64,000 nucleotides of DNA from positions 19,545,001 through 19,609,000 of the forward strand of contig JAUCBN010000006.1 of the NCBI GenBank assembly GCA_035048815.1. Direction: 5' to 3'. This document shows, piece after piece, positions 47,171 to 59,939 of this stretch. Under the pieces are notes generated by a model. That model was given only the letters and a program-made list of their open reading frames with translations, had not been told where the DNA came from and ran no database searches. Origin of the DNA: Abelmoschus esculentus. Its lineage: Eukaryota > Streptophyta > Magnoliopsida > Malvales > Malvaceae. Every line of letters begins with the position of its first letter. Within the stretch, counting starts at the first letter, position 1. A program made the position numbers and the translations under genes.

Positions 47171-48595
47171 CGAGTACAAATTGTTCTATGTTTTCATTGG
47201 TCCCGGTTTCAAATTAGAGAGTTTAAAGTGCAAGGGTAAGTATTGTGGTTAGGGTTTAAGGAATTAAGAGTAATTAACAATCAAATTAATAATTAATTAA
47301 ATATTTTTGTATTTATTTTAAAAAATAATAATATTTTCTATCTTTATGATACTAAAATTAATTAAAACATCCAATGATACATATAAATAATAATACATGA
47401 CATTTAGTGTAGACTCATTTCTAAAAACAATCAAATTAACAATTAATTAAATATTTTTGTATTTATTAATTTCTTAAACAAACAATTTATTACCATTCAT
47501 ATTTCTCCGATTACCTGATCTTTGACTTCAAAAATATTTTTATAATATTTTATTCAATTTAGATTAATGAATTAGATATAAATAATTATAAAAAAAATCT
47601 TTTGATCCCATATCTGTAGGGTCATGGTGATGTATCTAAACTCTAGTTGAAAAACCCATATAACTTCAATTCTGTGTTTTGAAAATGATTTTTTTATTTT
47701 AATTTGTCAACTTTGTATTTTATTTTATTATTCGACTATAATTCTTTGCAAGAAAATTTTCCCATCAATTCATGGCTAATTTTATCGATAGTTATAATAT
47801 TAAATAAATTAATACAGTACATGAAATGTGGAAAGTTCCTAGATTCACAATGAAACAAATCTTCAGCAAAAATAAATAAAGTACAACCGAGAGTTTTGAT
47901 TACAGAGTTCCAAGGCAGCCACTTGTAGTTGATAGAAAAGAGAAGGCGAAGGGGGGAATGCTGCTTGTTTGATTGTTTTTGTCCGACTCCTCAGAGAATC
48001 ACATGCCTTTTCTCTCCATCCCACATGGATTCCTGGGATAAGATGACAGCTCCCATTTCTCCATTTCTTCTCTTTTCACCCTATTTCACCACAGTTCTCT
48101 TCTGGGTTTGAACTTCTTTCATCTTTTCCTTGATGGATCCCAACAATTCTCTTCCTTTTATTCTGTGGACCAATGGATGTCATGCTTTTCATTCAAAGAC
48201 TTGATCTTTGGTTCACATTCTGAAAATGGGGTGTTGAGTCCCTTCCTTTTCCCTGTTTGGTTATCTTATTATGAGATTTCAATAACCAGCCATTGTTTGG
48301 TTTGCCTGTGAATCTCTCCAGGGACAAATTTGTGGTTTCTGGGTAAGTTCCTTCTGCCTCTCTCGTGTTTGATCTCTGGAGAATTCCATTATTAATGGGA
48401 ATTGTTGTTGATATAACAGGAGAGCTCGTGTTCTTTTTCCATTGGTTCTTGAATCGATTATCAACAAGTCTTAGGCTTTGATAATTCATTTAGTTCTGAA
48501 TTCTGATTGTTATGGTGAAAGAGTAGGTAATGGAGGTATTCACATCTTCTGAATCTAGAAGGGCGGAATTTAGGTTAGATTAGTTGAAGAAAATT
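47171..48595. other. Spacer and leader of the TRM gene
   Basis: AT-rich until about 47870. A segment of about 38 bases (aatcaaattaa-aattaattaaat followed by atttttgtatttatt) occurs at about 47278-47316 and 47429-47467. From 47930 the composition is leader-like, with pyrimidine-rich runs, and presumably holds the 5' untranslated exon(s) of the TRM gene. Confidence 0.45.
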
Positions 48596-51500
48596 ATGGC
48601 TGCAAAACTTCTACATTCATTGGCAGATGAGAATCCAGATTTGCAGAAGCAAATGGGATGCATGGTTGGGGCTTATCAAATCTTTGGTAATCACCATATT
48701 CTTTCCACCAAGCGCCTCAGCCATGGGAATCTTCCAGCAGGTATATCTTTTTGCTGGAATCTAATTTACTTGTCAGTGGTTGATGGCTTGATGCAATGTT
48801 TATGTGACAATTGGCTCGATCTTCCTTTTTGTTTTAGTTTTATGATTCACTGCCACCTGCATTGGCCTTCTTATCCTATAACAAGTATTACCATATTACA
48901 AATCAGCCTATGCTCCAACTATGTGTCCATTTGCTTCACAATGGTTGACATCTAGAACACCTAAAGATGTGGAACCATTTGACTAATGTCGTCTTCAACT
49001 TAACAAACACAATGTAATTGTCTTGATTTCATATGTTTTCTATGTGTACATTGATGCATGAAGATGAAGGTGGAATTAGTAAAACTTTTGAAAGAGCTGT
49101 ATGTAGATTTAGATTAATTAAACTACTTTGTTTGGTAACGGAAACATGAATATAGTTTTCTGATAAAAATGAGATTCATTCATAGTTTTTTTTGAAGCCG
49201 GAACAAATAATAATAAATGTGTTCCTGCTAATCGTCCGGTGACTTGATACAAAGGACCATGACATGTTTCTTTTTAAAGCACAGTCCCATTTCTCTCTAT
49301 TTTCATTCTTTGGTTCTTTGTGCACTCTAACATTTCTTTCATGCATTTGTAGGTAATTCCCAACTGAACGGCATTCATGAAGGAAATTCAAATAATGGCT
49401 TTCATGGACAAACATCTACGGTAAGACCCTGGAAATATGCTTTGCGTTTTCTCATCCCTGTCCCAATCCCACCACCATTTTTATGACATTTTAGGTTGAA
49501 TGGTTTTATCTTGATGACTTGATGTCTTGGCTGTGACCATGTTCACAAGAAACTCTCTGAAAGTGCATGCTGAGTACTCATTGCTTCTTTATCACGAAAA
49601 GATAATTACATGATGCCATTTTGTAAGGAAATCTGTCCTTACAGTCTTTTGATTTCCAGGAAACGAATGTAAACAGAAGTGGGAATGAGCAACTAAGGAT
49701 TTCGACGGAATCTTCAAGAGCCTCTTTTTCATCATCACGCTCATCTTCCTTTTCATCGCTGGATTATAACAAGACAGCTCAGCAAGAGGTACCGTTCACT
49801 GAAACTCCATATAAGGAAACAGTAATGGACCAACCAAGTACTTCTTCACATGTAGGGTCTCAATACATTGACCTCCGAGATGTGGTTAAGGACTCGATGT
49901 ATAGAGAGGCCCGAGGACTATTGGTTAGAACAACAGCCAGAGAGGAAGTATCGGGTAGTACAATGAAGCATAGAGATTCCCCGAGGCCATTTCAGCTTCC
50001 TAAATTATTGGATGGGTCTTATGGTGTTGGTATCAATGGAAAGCAAAATGTGCGTGATGATTTGAAGGAGTCTCTTAGAGTCCTTCCTAAACTTCGGGAA
50101 GCACCTTGGTACTACAACAATGAAGATAGGGAACCTCAAAGATCATCACATGAAGCAAATGGTTCATGGATCTCGATTTCAAGGGATGCTAATGCTCCTC
50201 AGTTTTCTTATGATGGAAGAGAGGTTAATCATTTATATTTTGAATCTCAAGACACCTTCAAATCGGCACCAAAGCTTAAAGAGTTGCGAAGACTTTCTTT
50301 GGATAGTTGTGAAAGTTCAATGAGGGGTTCAAGTTGTCTTATGGAAAGTTTTCATAGTAGTGGCAACTTGGACGGCAGAGTTATTAATCCGCCGGAATCA
50401 CTGGGGCCCCAGAAGCGCCCTCCTAATGTTATAGCCAAGCTGATGGGATTGGAGTCGTTTCCGAGTTCTTCCTCGGCTGGTGATGGTGTGTTGGGTGTTA
50501 CTAAAACCTGTTTGGTTGAAGATAACAATCCTTTCTTACAGTCACTAAGAGCAAATGATCCAAGCAGGCTGACAGGAACTAACTCTACAAGAAGCTCATT
50601 GAAAGATCCAACATCACCACGGTGGGAAAATCCTGATTTAATCATGAAACCTATTTCTAGTTCAAGGTTCCCAATAGAGCCAGCACCATGGAGACATGCT
50701 GATGGAAGTCAAGGCTCTCGGAAACAATCTCTGAATCATGTAAAAGTTCCAACCAAGAATCCAAAGTCTTTCCCTTCAGGTTATATTGAGATTGAGAACA
50801 AATTGAAAGATCTGGAGTTTAAACAATCTGGAAACGATTTCAGAGCTCTTAAACAGATAATAGAAGCAATGCAAGCAAAGGGACTCCTTGAGACCCCAAA
50901 AGAAGAACAAGCGATAAACTTGTTGACTCAAAGAGACTATGAATCAAAATGTACCAATCTCAGTCAGAATTCTAGAGGCCAGCTAAGTCCAATGAACACT
51001 CACCTCAACACTTCCACCACTAGGGGTCCGAATTCTAATAGAACATATGAATCTCCTATTGTGATCATGAAACCTGCAAAATTTGTTGAGAAAGTTGATA
51101 TTCGTGCTTCAAAAGAAATTCCGATGGATGAATTTTCCAGTCTCCCCAAGGTTCAAAGTGGGGGACCTGCAGATAACAAAAAAGGTTTGATAAATGGTCG
51201 AGCAGCTCGAGATCGTACTGCCAGAACTGGTCGAAGCGGTTCTGCTTCCAGCTCTACTGATAAGAGAGCTAGTAGCAGGAATATTAAGGGTATAGAGTCT
51301 TCAATGAAACCTCCAAAAGAAAGCACTACAACTTCAGGAAAGAATTCAGGACAGGTGAGCCCAAGACTGCAGCCGAAAAAGCTTGAATCAGACAGGCGAT
51401 CTCGCCCACCTACTCCACCATCTGATCCAAGCAAACCCAGAAGGCAATCCAACTGGCTTTTGTCCGGGTCAGGTATTTCTGGTGGTAAGCATGGACCGAA

Positions 51501-53139
51501 ATCTCCTGATATGCCGCAGTGTGATGACCAATTGAGTCAATTAAATACAGAACCTTTGATTTCCAGTCACCAAGGAGACACCGTATCTCTGCAATCAGAC
51601 AACAATAATATCTTGCGGTCAAAGTTAGGTGTGGAAATCCCCAGTCATGAACAATCTATTGGGATCATTGGTAGTCAAAGCTCATTTGTGAGGGCTCCGA
51701 AGTGTTCAATTCCCAAGCATAATGCCAAAGGTACATTTTATTTACAGTCTTTACAATTCAATCATTTTTGTTTTTGGTTGCCTTATATTACCTTACATAC
51801 AGAAATCGGCATCGAGAATTGTTGAGGATGAATCGATAGAAGAACCTGCCATGGTTGCTCCAGAACATCCAAGCCCGGTATCTGTCCTTGACACCTCAAT
51901 CTATAGATATGATGAGCTGTCCCCAGTTAAGCAGTTATCGAACACCTCTGAAGGTAATAATTCTGTTTCCTAAGATACTTGATTAGGACATATAAACTGT
52001 TGTGAATTAGATAAAGATGTACATGCTGCTCGGTTTATCCATTCAATGCATTTTTTATTGTTTTGAGGTGCATCAAGATAAAATTTTAATGCAATAACAT
52101 AATGCAAAGGCAAATTTAAGAAGGAAATATTATCATCATTTTATTGTGGTCACTGCCATTGCTATTGTTGTAAATATAATAAAATTCCTAATACTTTGCT
52201 AGCATTATGCCCCCTCCTGATCACATCATCCTGAAAAAGAGAAAACAATTGTCACAAAGGGATCGATGAACTAAAAATCCCACTTGAATATGCATTGCAT
52301 CAGGTAATGGTGCTGAAGGTTTGAATGAAGATCACAATGATGAGCAATGGAACCCTGCAGAAAAGTGCTCGGTTAACAACGCAGGGTCTGGTCTTACATC
52401 CAGGATTAATCGCAAGAAACTACAGAACATTGAGCATTTGGTCCAAAAACTTAGAAGGCTGAACTCTGGACATGATGAAGCCAGTACGGATTACATTGCC
52501 TCGCTTAGTGGGAATACAAAACCTGATCACAGATACATTTCCGAGATATTATTAACCTCTGGTCTTCTACTGAAAGATCTTGGTTCTGGCTTGACAACAT
52601 TTCAGCTCCATCCATCAGGCCATCCAATCAACCCAGAGTTGTTTTTTGTTTTGGAGCAAACCAAAGTCTCTTTGTTATCGAAAGAAGAGAGTAACACTAG
52701 AAATGTTTCCCTTTCAAAGCCATACCATGAGAAATTCCATCGAAAGCTTATATTTGATTCTGTTAATGAAATTCTATTGGGAAAGTTAGCGCTATTTGGG
52801 GCATTTACGGAGCCTACGCTTTACTTATGCAAGTTGGCAAAGAAGTCCCTCACTGCACATCAGCTTCTAAAAGAACTGTGCTTCGAGATCGAGCAGCTTC
52901 AAGCCAAGAAAGCAAAGTGTGACCTGGAGGAAAATGAGAATGGTCTGAAAAGCATATTGTGGGAAGATGTAATGAGTCGGTCGGAGAGTTGGACGGATTT
53001 TAACGGTGACATTTCTGGGATGGTGCTCGATGTTGAAAGATTGGTCTTTAAAGATTTAGTTAATGAGATTGTGATTGGCGAAGAAGGTAGCTTACGAGCC
53101 AAGCAAAGCAGGAGGCGGCGGCAGCTGTTTTCCAAGTGA
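48596..53139 (+). CDS. LNG: TRM1/LONGIFOLIA-like protein (TON1-recruiting motif, DUF4378), 5 exons
   Basis: Plant-specific microtubule-associated protein; LONGIFOLIA members promote polar cell elongation and recruit TON1/TRM complexes to cortical microtubules. Exons 48596-48740, 49353-49420, 49660-51687 (or 51730), 51803-51953 and 52304-53139; with the first choice 1075 residues. N-terminus MAAKLLHSLADENPDLQKQM fits the family (M1-type start). RPPNVIAKLMGLESF at about 326-338 is the conserved TRM motif. A long Ser/Pro/Arg-rich disordered middle follows (SDRRSRPPTPPSDPSKPRRQ). The DUF4378 domain fills the last exon (DHRYISEILLTSGLLLKDLG; FHRKLIFDSVNEILLGKLAL; ERLVFKDLVNEIVIGEEG). The donor of exon 3 is uncertain: gtgagg at 51688 keeps the frame into exon 4 (KSASRIVEDES), whereas the stronger-looking gtacat at 51731 shifts it by one base. 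Start at ATG 48596; an in-frame TTG upstream is ignored. Confidence 0.92.
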
Positions 53140-53434
53140 ACTATTTGCAAAATGCCTTGTAATTCTTCTTCATTCACTTTCTTTCTTTCTTTCTTTCATA
53201 ATAATTCATGGATAAGAATTAAGGCGGTCATGTTTTATATCATACCCTCTCTGATTTTGACAGCATTCTTGTATGAAAAAACTTTGTAATTAGCATATTA
53301 ACTAATGCTATATGCTAATTGTCCCCCGACCACTACGTTTAGTCTGAAACTTTTGGGATGTCAGATAGTTGAATACCAAGTATATCTTTATTTCTGCAAA
53401 TTTGGTACAAATTTTACTCATTTAAATACCTAAT
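53140..53434. other. Convergent 3' regions of TRM and RIQ-like genes
   Basis: Only 295 bases separate the two stop codons. It contains a (TTTC)n run at about 53177-53198. The 3' untranslated regions of the two convergent genes probably meet or overlap here. Confidence 0.6.
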
Positions 53435-54554
53435 TCAGCTTGATTTCTGCAAATTTGATACAAGATTTGAGGCAGCAAAAGCTGCTGATCCACCACCAAC
53501 ACATACAACAGCCACCACAATCTGCAACACAATTTCCCCCAGGTTATCTTCAGGTACAAGGTAAACACATGAAGGACCCAAAAGCAATAGACCCAAGCTG
53601 AGCGTGAATAGTGCCCCTGGAGTCCCAGGATCCGTTGCGGCTGACAGCACCCCGAGCTCTTCGGCCTTGGAGAGGAGTCCGAGTTTCTCTATCGATGATA
53701 GAGATAACCCAAACTTCTCTGCTGCCGATAGCAGCCCTGCTTTCTCTGCTTTGGTTAGCAGTTTCAGTTTCTCCACGTTTGTTAGCAGCTTCACTGGTTG
53801 TATCGCCACTGTGCTGTTCCGTGGTCCCGGCTCTCCCAGAGGGAAAACGGCCGAGTTCGATCCCTGCATTGTTTTCATGGCATGACATCAAGTTAGAAGC
53901 TATTGCCTATTGGAATCCGAACACAAACTCATTGGAAGTAACTTTTTCTTTACATGCAGGACTGGACATATACAATTTTTTAATTTCAAAAAAATCTAAA
54001 TATCGAATATAACTTTCTAAAAATTAACACTCTTCGTAAAATCTTATGTCTCTACATGAACAATAATCCGAACCCGGACAGATATTAAAATTTGAATCCA
54101 ACCTGAACTTATTAGCTGTAACTTTTTCAAAATGATTGTACGTTCGTCAACCATAAAGCTATTAAACAAGTATAGTCATATTAAGCCAAAGATTAGATGA
54201 CAAAGACAAGAAGAAGGGATTAAGGCAAGTTGTGAGTTAATCAAATGGATTGAGAGCAAAAACATTAAACATGTCAAAGAATCCAATTCAGGCATTGAAA
54301 CATCAACAGAAAACATAGACAAAACACATCAGTTAATTAAACAGATGATAACAAGGAACCCAGAATGGGGTTGAACTCACCTTTCTAGGACCAGCAGTTT
54401 TAGCAACCCAAGGCAATGGTTTCTGAGTAGCCATGGATTGAATGGGAAAAGGAGAGAAAGTTGCAGAATTCAGTGATGATTTGAACGACTTTCTGGTTGA
54501 GAAGAGAAACGGACTTCCATTGCTGCTGTGCCTGTAAACAGCTGTAGATTCCAT
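53435..54554 (-). CDS. RIQ1: Chloroplast DUF1118 protein, RIQ (reduced induction of NPQ) type, 2 exons
   Basis: Minus-strand exons 54554-54381 and 53863-53435 give 200 residues. The first 45-60 residues are Ser/Thr-rich with few acidic residues, as in a chloroplast transit peptide (MESTAVYRHSSNGSPFLFST). The mature part contains a repeated leucine/alanine helix pattern typical of DUF1118: NVEKLKLLTKAEKAGLLSAA, EKFGLSLSSIEKLGLLSKAE and ELGVLSAATDPGTPGALFTL. Two membrane spans follow (LSLGLLLLGPSCVYLVPED and IVLQIVVAVVCVGGGSAAFA), then SNLVSNLQKSS. RIQ1/RIQ2 are grana thylakoid proteins needed for full non-photochemical quenching and light-harvesting complex organisation. The frame is open upstream to a Met at 54674, but Met 54554 starts a more typical transit peptide. 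RIQ1 rather than RIQ2 is inferred from neighbours. Confidence 0.86.
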
Positions 54555-55354
54555 GTCTGGTTTGTTTGTTTTTCTTACAGCAATGGAGGAGGTTGTGGCC
54601 TGGGGAATTCTTGCTTGAAATGAATGGACAAACGGTGAGGATCGTGGATTGATTTTCAGTGGTTGAGTGACCACGTGGCATACAATCAGTGGCTACTTCT
54701 AGCATGGCATATGGATTTTGTAATGACGTGTACAAAGGCGATCAAATCAATTGAATCCAAGAAACTTAGATTGCTTTTAAACAAGTAAATTGGTTTTCAA
54801 TTTAATTTTTATTAAAAAAATACATTATATTTTAAGATAAATATTTATTTATAACGAATATTTATGTATTAAATAAATTTAATGTATTTTATTATTATAA
54901 ATTAATATTTATTAAAATTAAATTTATATAATTTATGTATTAAAATATTTTTTAAAAATTTAATCAATAAAGTCAATGACACTTTAACCAGAGGATCAAA
55001 TAGATTTATATTTATAGGGTTGATATAAAATATTTTAATATTAAGAATAATTTAAAATGAGAAAATCATAGTTTAATGACCTTCTACGTAATTAACTTTT
55101 TTTTATTTTATTAGTGTATAATGTTTATTTTGTATATAACATTTGAATCCTGAGTGACCAAAAAAATCATTTGATGTAGTTTAAGAACCATTTTTGAACT
55201 TTTAACTTTTTGTTATTTTCAAAAAGGTTTAACTGATAACCCATCGTCCTGGACCTAGTAAAGCATAGTTTTACGGTTGAAAAAAAGTTCAAAACAAAGG
55301 ATCTCATCTTCGTAGAGAAGCGAGTTTATTGTTTGAGGGTTAAGACTTAAGGCA
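54555..55354. other. Divergent spacer between RIQ-like and GDPD genes
   Basis: Promoter regions for both divergently transcribed genes. A CACGTG-type core (ccaCGTGgc, read ccacgtggca) lies near 54671-54680, about 120 bases upstream of the RIQ-like ATG, a plausible light-responsive G-box-like element. The middle (54780-55200) is AT-rich with no coding sequence. Confidence 0.4.
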
Positions 55355-58300
55355 ATGAGTTTGGGAGGTAAGTTCTAAGATTTTCACTATGTTAGATTTG
55401 ATAGTGTTTAACTTCTTCTGGGTTTATGTTTTTTTTTCGTCTAGTTTGATTGTATGGTTTCTGGGTTTTTCATATATTTTTCATGCTTACATGGTTGTTT
55501 CCTTTTATCCATTTCCTGATGATATTCCCCCTTTTTTCTGTTTCTCTTGATTCATTGACATCTGGGAAATGATTAGTAGTAGCGCGTATGTGTATGTATC
55601 TATCAGCTACGGATAATGATCCTCCTCCTTAACTTTTGTATGATAGTTTCAAAACTAGCTTGCAGCTTCTGCTTCTTTAGATTATGGCACGGTTTCCCCC
55701 GATTTTAGTGAATTATCAGTCAATTGCTCATGTCAATTGTTGTCTGCTTCATGTCTTACAAGGGCTTACTCTCTATGTAGTTTCTTTCGTATATGTCACA
55801 ACTATTGTGTGACTATTAGATTAAGAATGGTATTTCATTCTTGATTAAACAATTTGAATGACTCGTGTTATGCAATGAAACAATGCAGGCTTTGTGCCTT
55901 TGTTGTGTCTATCACTCATCGCTTCCAGTGCTGCAAGGCCTTTCTACCCGCTTCCTAGTAAAATAGCAAATCAAAATAGACAGCCTCTACAAACCTCACG
56001 TTCGTATAATATCGCGCATCGAGGTTCGAATGGAGAGATCCCTGAAGCAACTGCTGCTGCTTACATGGTATGTTTTGAGCATGCACATTCTAGTACTATA
56101 TATGTTTTCCCTTTCTGTTTGTGCATGGAATGAATTATTTGGCACCATATTGTTGAAATTACTTAGTTCAATTGCTTCTACTAGTTTCTTGAGAAATATT
56201 TCCTGGGGCACGAGGGGAATTTCAAAATTGTAGAAGAAAACTTTGGATTTTCCTTAATTTATCTGTCGTAATCAATTATAGATACTGGATTTTCTTATCT
56301 GTTGTTCCGCTATATATGTACATTGACCACATACCGCTTCTTGCAGAGAGCTATTGCAGAGGGTGCAGACTTCATAGAAACAGATATCCTATCATCTAAA
56401 GATGGTGTCCTTATATGTTTTCATGATGTTACCCTTGATGAGACTACTGACGTTGCAGATCACAAAGAGTTTGCGGATCATAAAAGGACCTATGATGTTC
56501 AAGGGGTCAACACCACAGGCTTTTTTCCTAGTATGGAAGCATACAACTTCTAGCTCCTTTTCCTTCTTATAATGGTGCTATAAAGATGACAAATCCTGTA
56601 GACGAGCACCATGTTTAGCCTAACACCTTAAGTTCTCCGAAAATTTTGGATTTGTACTCTTTTGCATTTATTTCCCAGTTCACACTAATACGTTTCTCAT
56701 TTAGCTGAAACTGGCAAATTATTCTTCAAATACACAGTTGACTTCACTATTGAGGAATTGAAGAAGTTACGTGTGAACCAGCGATACAAATTCCGGGATC
56801 AGAAGTACAATGGTTAGTTCCTCTTTGATTTTTACCTGTTTGGATCCTTTTACATTACGGGTTCCAACATATAAAAGGTAAAGGTTCTGTTCGTATGCAA
56901 AATGGAACTAGCAGTTCATTTCTGCTTGCTGGCTGTTATTACATGGTTACGTGATTTAAACTATTTCACGTCTCCTCAACTAAAATATTATCAATTTTGT
57001 TAAGAATATTTCTGATTTCCTTGATCCACATTGTCCTTTATGTATTGTATGTCACTTGAATTTTATAATTCTGAAACACTGCTGTTTTCGGGGTAGATGT
57101 GAGTTGTTGTTGTGCATTCAACAGGAATGTTCCCGATTATTACTTTTGAGGAATTCATTTCAATTGCACTAGATGCCCCAAGAGTTGTTGGAATTTATCC
57201 CGAGATTAAAAATCCAGTGTTAATCAACCAGCATGTAAGTACCTTTTTTGCATATTTCCCAGGGACTTTGCCTTCAGACCATAATTGATCATTTGAAAAA
57301 GAATGGACTGTTTTTTCATATTTTTCCAATTTGTAAACCATGTGAAACTAGGAGTCGGTTTCAAAAGCCAGTGAACCTTATCAATTGAATGATATTTCCT
57401 TTTAACTTTGATTCCCTTGATTCCAAAACAATGCCTTTGACAGGTAAAATGGCCAAATGGAAAGAGATTCGAGGACAAGTTTGTGGAGACACTTCAGAAG
57501 TATGAATATAAAGGTTCATATATGTCAAAAGATTGGTTGGAAAAACCTTTATTTATACAGTCCTTCGCTCCAACTTCACTTGTGTACATATCAAATCTTA
57601 CTGATTCGCCAAAGATCTTCTTGATCGATGATGTTACAATTCTGACTCAGGATACTAATCAGGTTTGTCCTGAACGCATCTTCGTTCTTTCCCTTTCAGT
57701 GTAAGACAGCCCTTTAAAGTTTAAAGTAGAGTTCACAAGAAGTTTAAACCAAAGATGCATTCCAGATAAAGATGTTTTCTAGCATTGTTCAGATTGTTTG
57801 CATGATATCTTGTTTCTTTATGCAAGTCACTCTCACAATTTTTTTTTCTTCGAATTTTGAAATTCTAATGGAAGAAAATACAATCGACATTGCAGTCATA
57901 CTGGGAAATTACATCAGATAAGTATCTTGACTTCATTAAGGAATATGTAGTCGGCATTGGACCTTGGAAAGACACACTGGTTCCTGTAAAAGATAATTAC
58001 TTACAACCACCAACAGATCTTGTTGCCCGAGCACACGCTCGTGATCTACAGGTACTTTCTATCTATAGCTTATGGTTGTGAGCTTTATTGGTGATACTGA
58101 TACCTGATATCTGCTTTTATGTGTGATTGATTTCTGATACAGGTTCATCCGTACACGTACCGTGATGAGAACTCTTTTTTACACTTTGATTTCCATCAAG
58201 ATCCATACCAGGAATATGATTATTGGTTAAACAAGATCAGAGTTGATGGTTTGTTTACGGATTTCCCAGGAAGCCTCCATAATTTCCAGGAATGGACTTC

Positions 58301-58400
58301 TCCCGTCTCACAGAATGGTAGGAAGAATACCATTACGAGCACTGTATCTAGGTTGTTAGATACCATTGGATTGTTGATCTCTACGTATAGAAATGGATGA
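55355..58400 (+). CDS. GDPD: Glycerophosphodiester phosphodiesterase, GDPD5/6 type, 8 exons
   Basis: Splits glycerophosphodiesters to glycerol-3-phosphate and an alcohol; in plants this helps recycle phospholipid phosphorus during phosphate starvation. Exons 55355-55367 (13 bases), 55889-56067, 56347-56530, 56705-56812, 57125-57234, 57444-57662, 57896-58051 and 58143-58400; 408 residues. The micro-exon gives MSLG and completes a signal peptide (MSLGGFVPLLCLSLIASSAA), so the enzyme is secreted or vacuolar. Active-site marks: NIAHRGSNGEIPEAT with His48, FIETDILSSKDGVLICFHD with Glu75, Asp77 and His90, VVGIYPEIKNP, then QVHPYTYRDEN and RVDGLFTDFPGSL. All residues expected for the GDPD fold are present. 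Without the micro-exon the gene would appear to start mid-signal peptide at MPLLC-like text, so the start matters. The C-terminal 40 residues are variable. Confidence 0.94.
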
Positions 58401-59020
58401 AATGATCAATCTTTTATCATCTTAAGATAATTATTGACGATTTCGGTATGTTTGGTTTTAAATTCGTCGTATTTTTCGATGCAATATGCCCATATGTATG
58501 TGAATATGACAAGTATAAACTGTGTACTTGTACAAATCATTTTTACTACCCTTTCAACTACGGTTGTTTAACTGATGACATTGTGAAGGATTACTACTGG
58601 TAGTTTCTGTATAGGGTATAGGGTATAGCTGATGCGTTGCATACAATCTCCGGGGCAATGTTTACCTTGCATACTTCTATTTTCTCAAATCACGTGGTGT
58701 TTTAAAAACAGAAGCACTTGTAGCTGCCAACGGAAAATTCACAGATACTAAAAGTGTTAATTTTTTTCAATTTTTAATTAAATAATTACTTTAATTTTTT
58801 AAAACATGTTAATTTCTAATATTTTGTTTTGAGTTAATTCTTTTGCCTATAAAAATTGTCAATCAATTGATAATAAATAATTTAACAAAATGATATATCA
58901 TTAGAAATAATGTTATGATTTTATATGTGAATATTACATTATATATGTGAATATAAAAAATAAAGGTAAACGACACCTAAATATATATTAATACTGATAT
59001 TTTATATACTAAAGTTGTAC
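58401..59020. other. 3' region of GDPD and AT-rich spacer
   Basis: 3' untranslated sequence followed by AT-rich DNA; a short tandem gggtatagggtatag occurs at about 58614-58628. No gene is seen. Confidence 0.45.
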
Positions 59021-59021
59021 T

Positions 59022-59076
59022 TGGCCTAGTGGTTGAGTCATGGGGTTACCTTCCTAATTTTCTAGGTTTAAATCCC
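59022..59076 (+). mobile_element. tRNA-derived SINE-like head (Pol III A and B boxes)
   Basis: TGGCCTAGTGG at 59022-59032 is a perfect match to the Pol III A-box consensus (TRGCNNAGYNGG type), and GGTTTAAATCC at 59065-59075 matches the B box (GGTTCRANTCC) except for a CG to TA change of the kind methylated CpG decay makes. Spacing is right for a tRNA-derived promoter. No cloverleaf can be completed, so this is not a tRNA gene. It leads straight into the left arm of an inverted repeat. SINE length and tail are not clear. Confidence 0.55.
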
Positions 59077-59079
59077 ATA

Positions 59080-59691
59080 GGTTGCAAAAAATTATTACAT
59101 AGACCCATTTCATCACCTAAGATATGGTCCAAATCAATTAAATTAAAACACATAATATTTTTTTTTCATATCATATTCACTCATAATGCCTTTGATTTAA
59201 AAAATAAAAAAAATATTACCAAAGATTTTTTAGGTTATCTTCCTCTTTATTGTTCAATTTTTTAAATTAATTTATTCTAACCCCAAACCCTAACTCTAAA
59301 CCTTAAACCATAATCCTAAATCTTAACCCTAACCCTAAATTCTAACCATGACCCTAAACCTAAATAATAACCCCTAACCCTAAATCCTAAACACTAAATC
59401 ACATAAACCCTAAACCATAACCATAAACTCTAACCTCTAAACCTTAACCCCAAATCTATAAAAAATTAATTAGGAAAATTTTAAAGAACAAAGAGAAAGA
59501 TGACACAAGAAAAATCTTTAGTAATATTTTTTCCTTTTTAAAATTAAAAACATTACATTGGATGATTTGGACAATACTTATGTGTGTAAATATGATATAA
59601 AAAATTATATTATGTGTCTTAGTTTAATTTGTTGGGAACCATATCCTAGGTGGTGGAACGGGTTCATATAATAATTTCTCCTAGGTTGCAA
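59080..59691. repeat. Inverted repeat around degenerate telomere-type motifs
   Basis: Left arm 59080-59255 and right arm about 59486-59691 pair in reverse complement: ggttgca...attattacata.ga.cc..tt.catcaccta.gatatggt on the left reads back as the right-arm end, and gttc-aa-gag-aagat... closes the inner side. The loop (about 59280-59455) is a string of CCCTAAA/CCCTAAC-like words mixed with variants. There is no coding sequence. Arms are clearly diverged with indels, so the structure is old. Confidence 0.75.
59281..59455 (+). repeat. Degenerate telomere-like repeat (CCCTAAA variants)
   Basis: About 175 bases in which most words are variants of the plant telomere unit: aaccctaaccctaaattcta, accctaaacct, taacccctaaccctaaatcc, ataaaccctaaaccataacc. 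An interstitial telomere-like tract, not a chromosome end. Confidence 0.75.
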
Positions 59692-59939
59692 GGTCCAAGT
59701 TTTTGTATTTTTTTCTTTAATCCGGTAGTGACACATGCCACCGTTTAATTAAATAATTATTTTATTTTATTATGATAAAATTATGACTAAATTAAAAAAT
59801 ATACGAATAATAGGGACTAAATGTATAATTATTCCATTTTAGTTTTAACGGCCACATCATCGGCTCGTTTAGTTTTTAACGATCGGTGGCTATTTTGATA
59901 CCATTTTAATAGTTCACCGATGTATTTAACGCTTTTTAA

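Noticed and set aside
53550..54012. Open frames on both strands overlapping the RIQ-like gene
   Set aside because: Shadows of the coding exon; codon pattern and homology support only the minus-strand DUF1118 frame.
59022..59076. tRNA gene
   Set aside because: A and B boxes are present but acceptor and anticodon stems cannot be formed; SINE-like instead.
59281..59455. Chromosome end (true telomere)
   Set aside because: Units are degenerate and mixed, and normal genes continue on both sides; it is interstitial.
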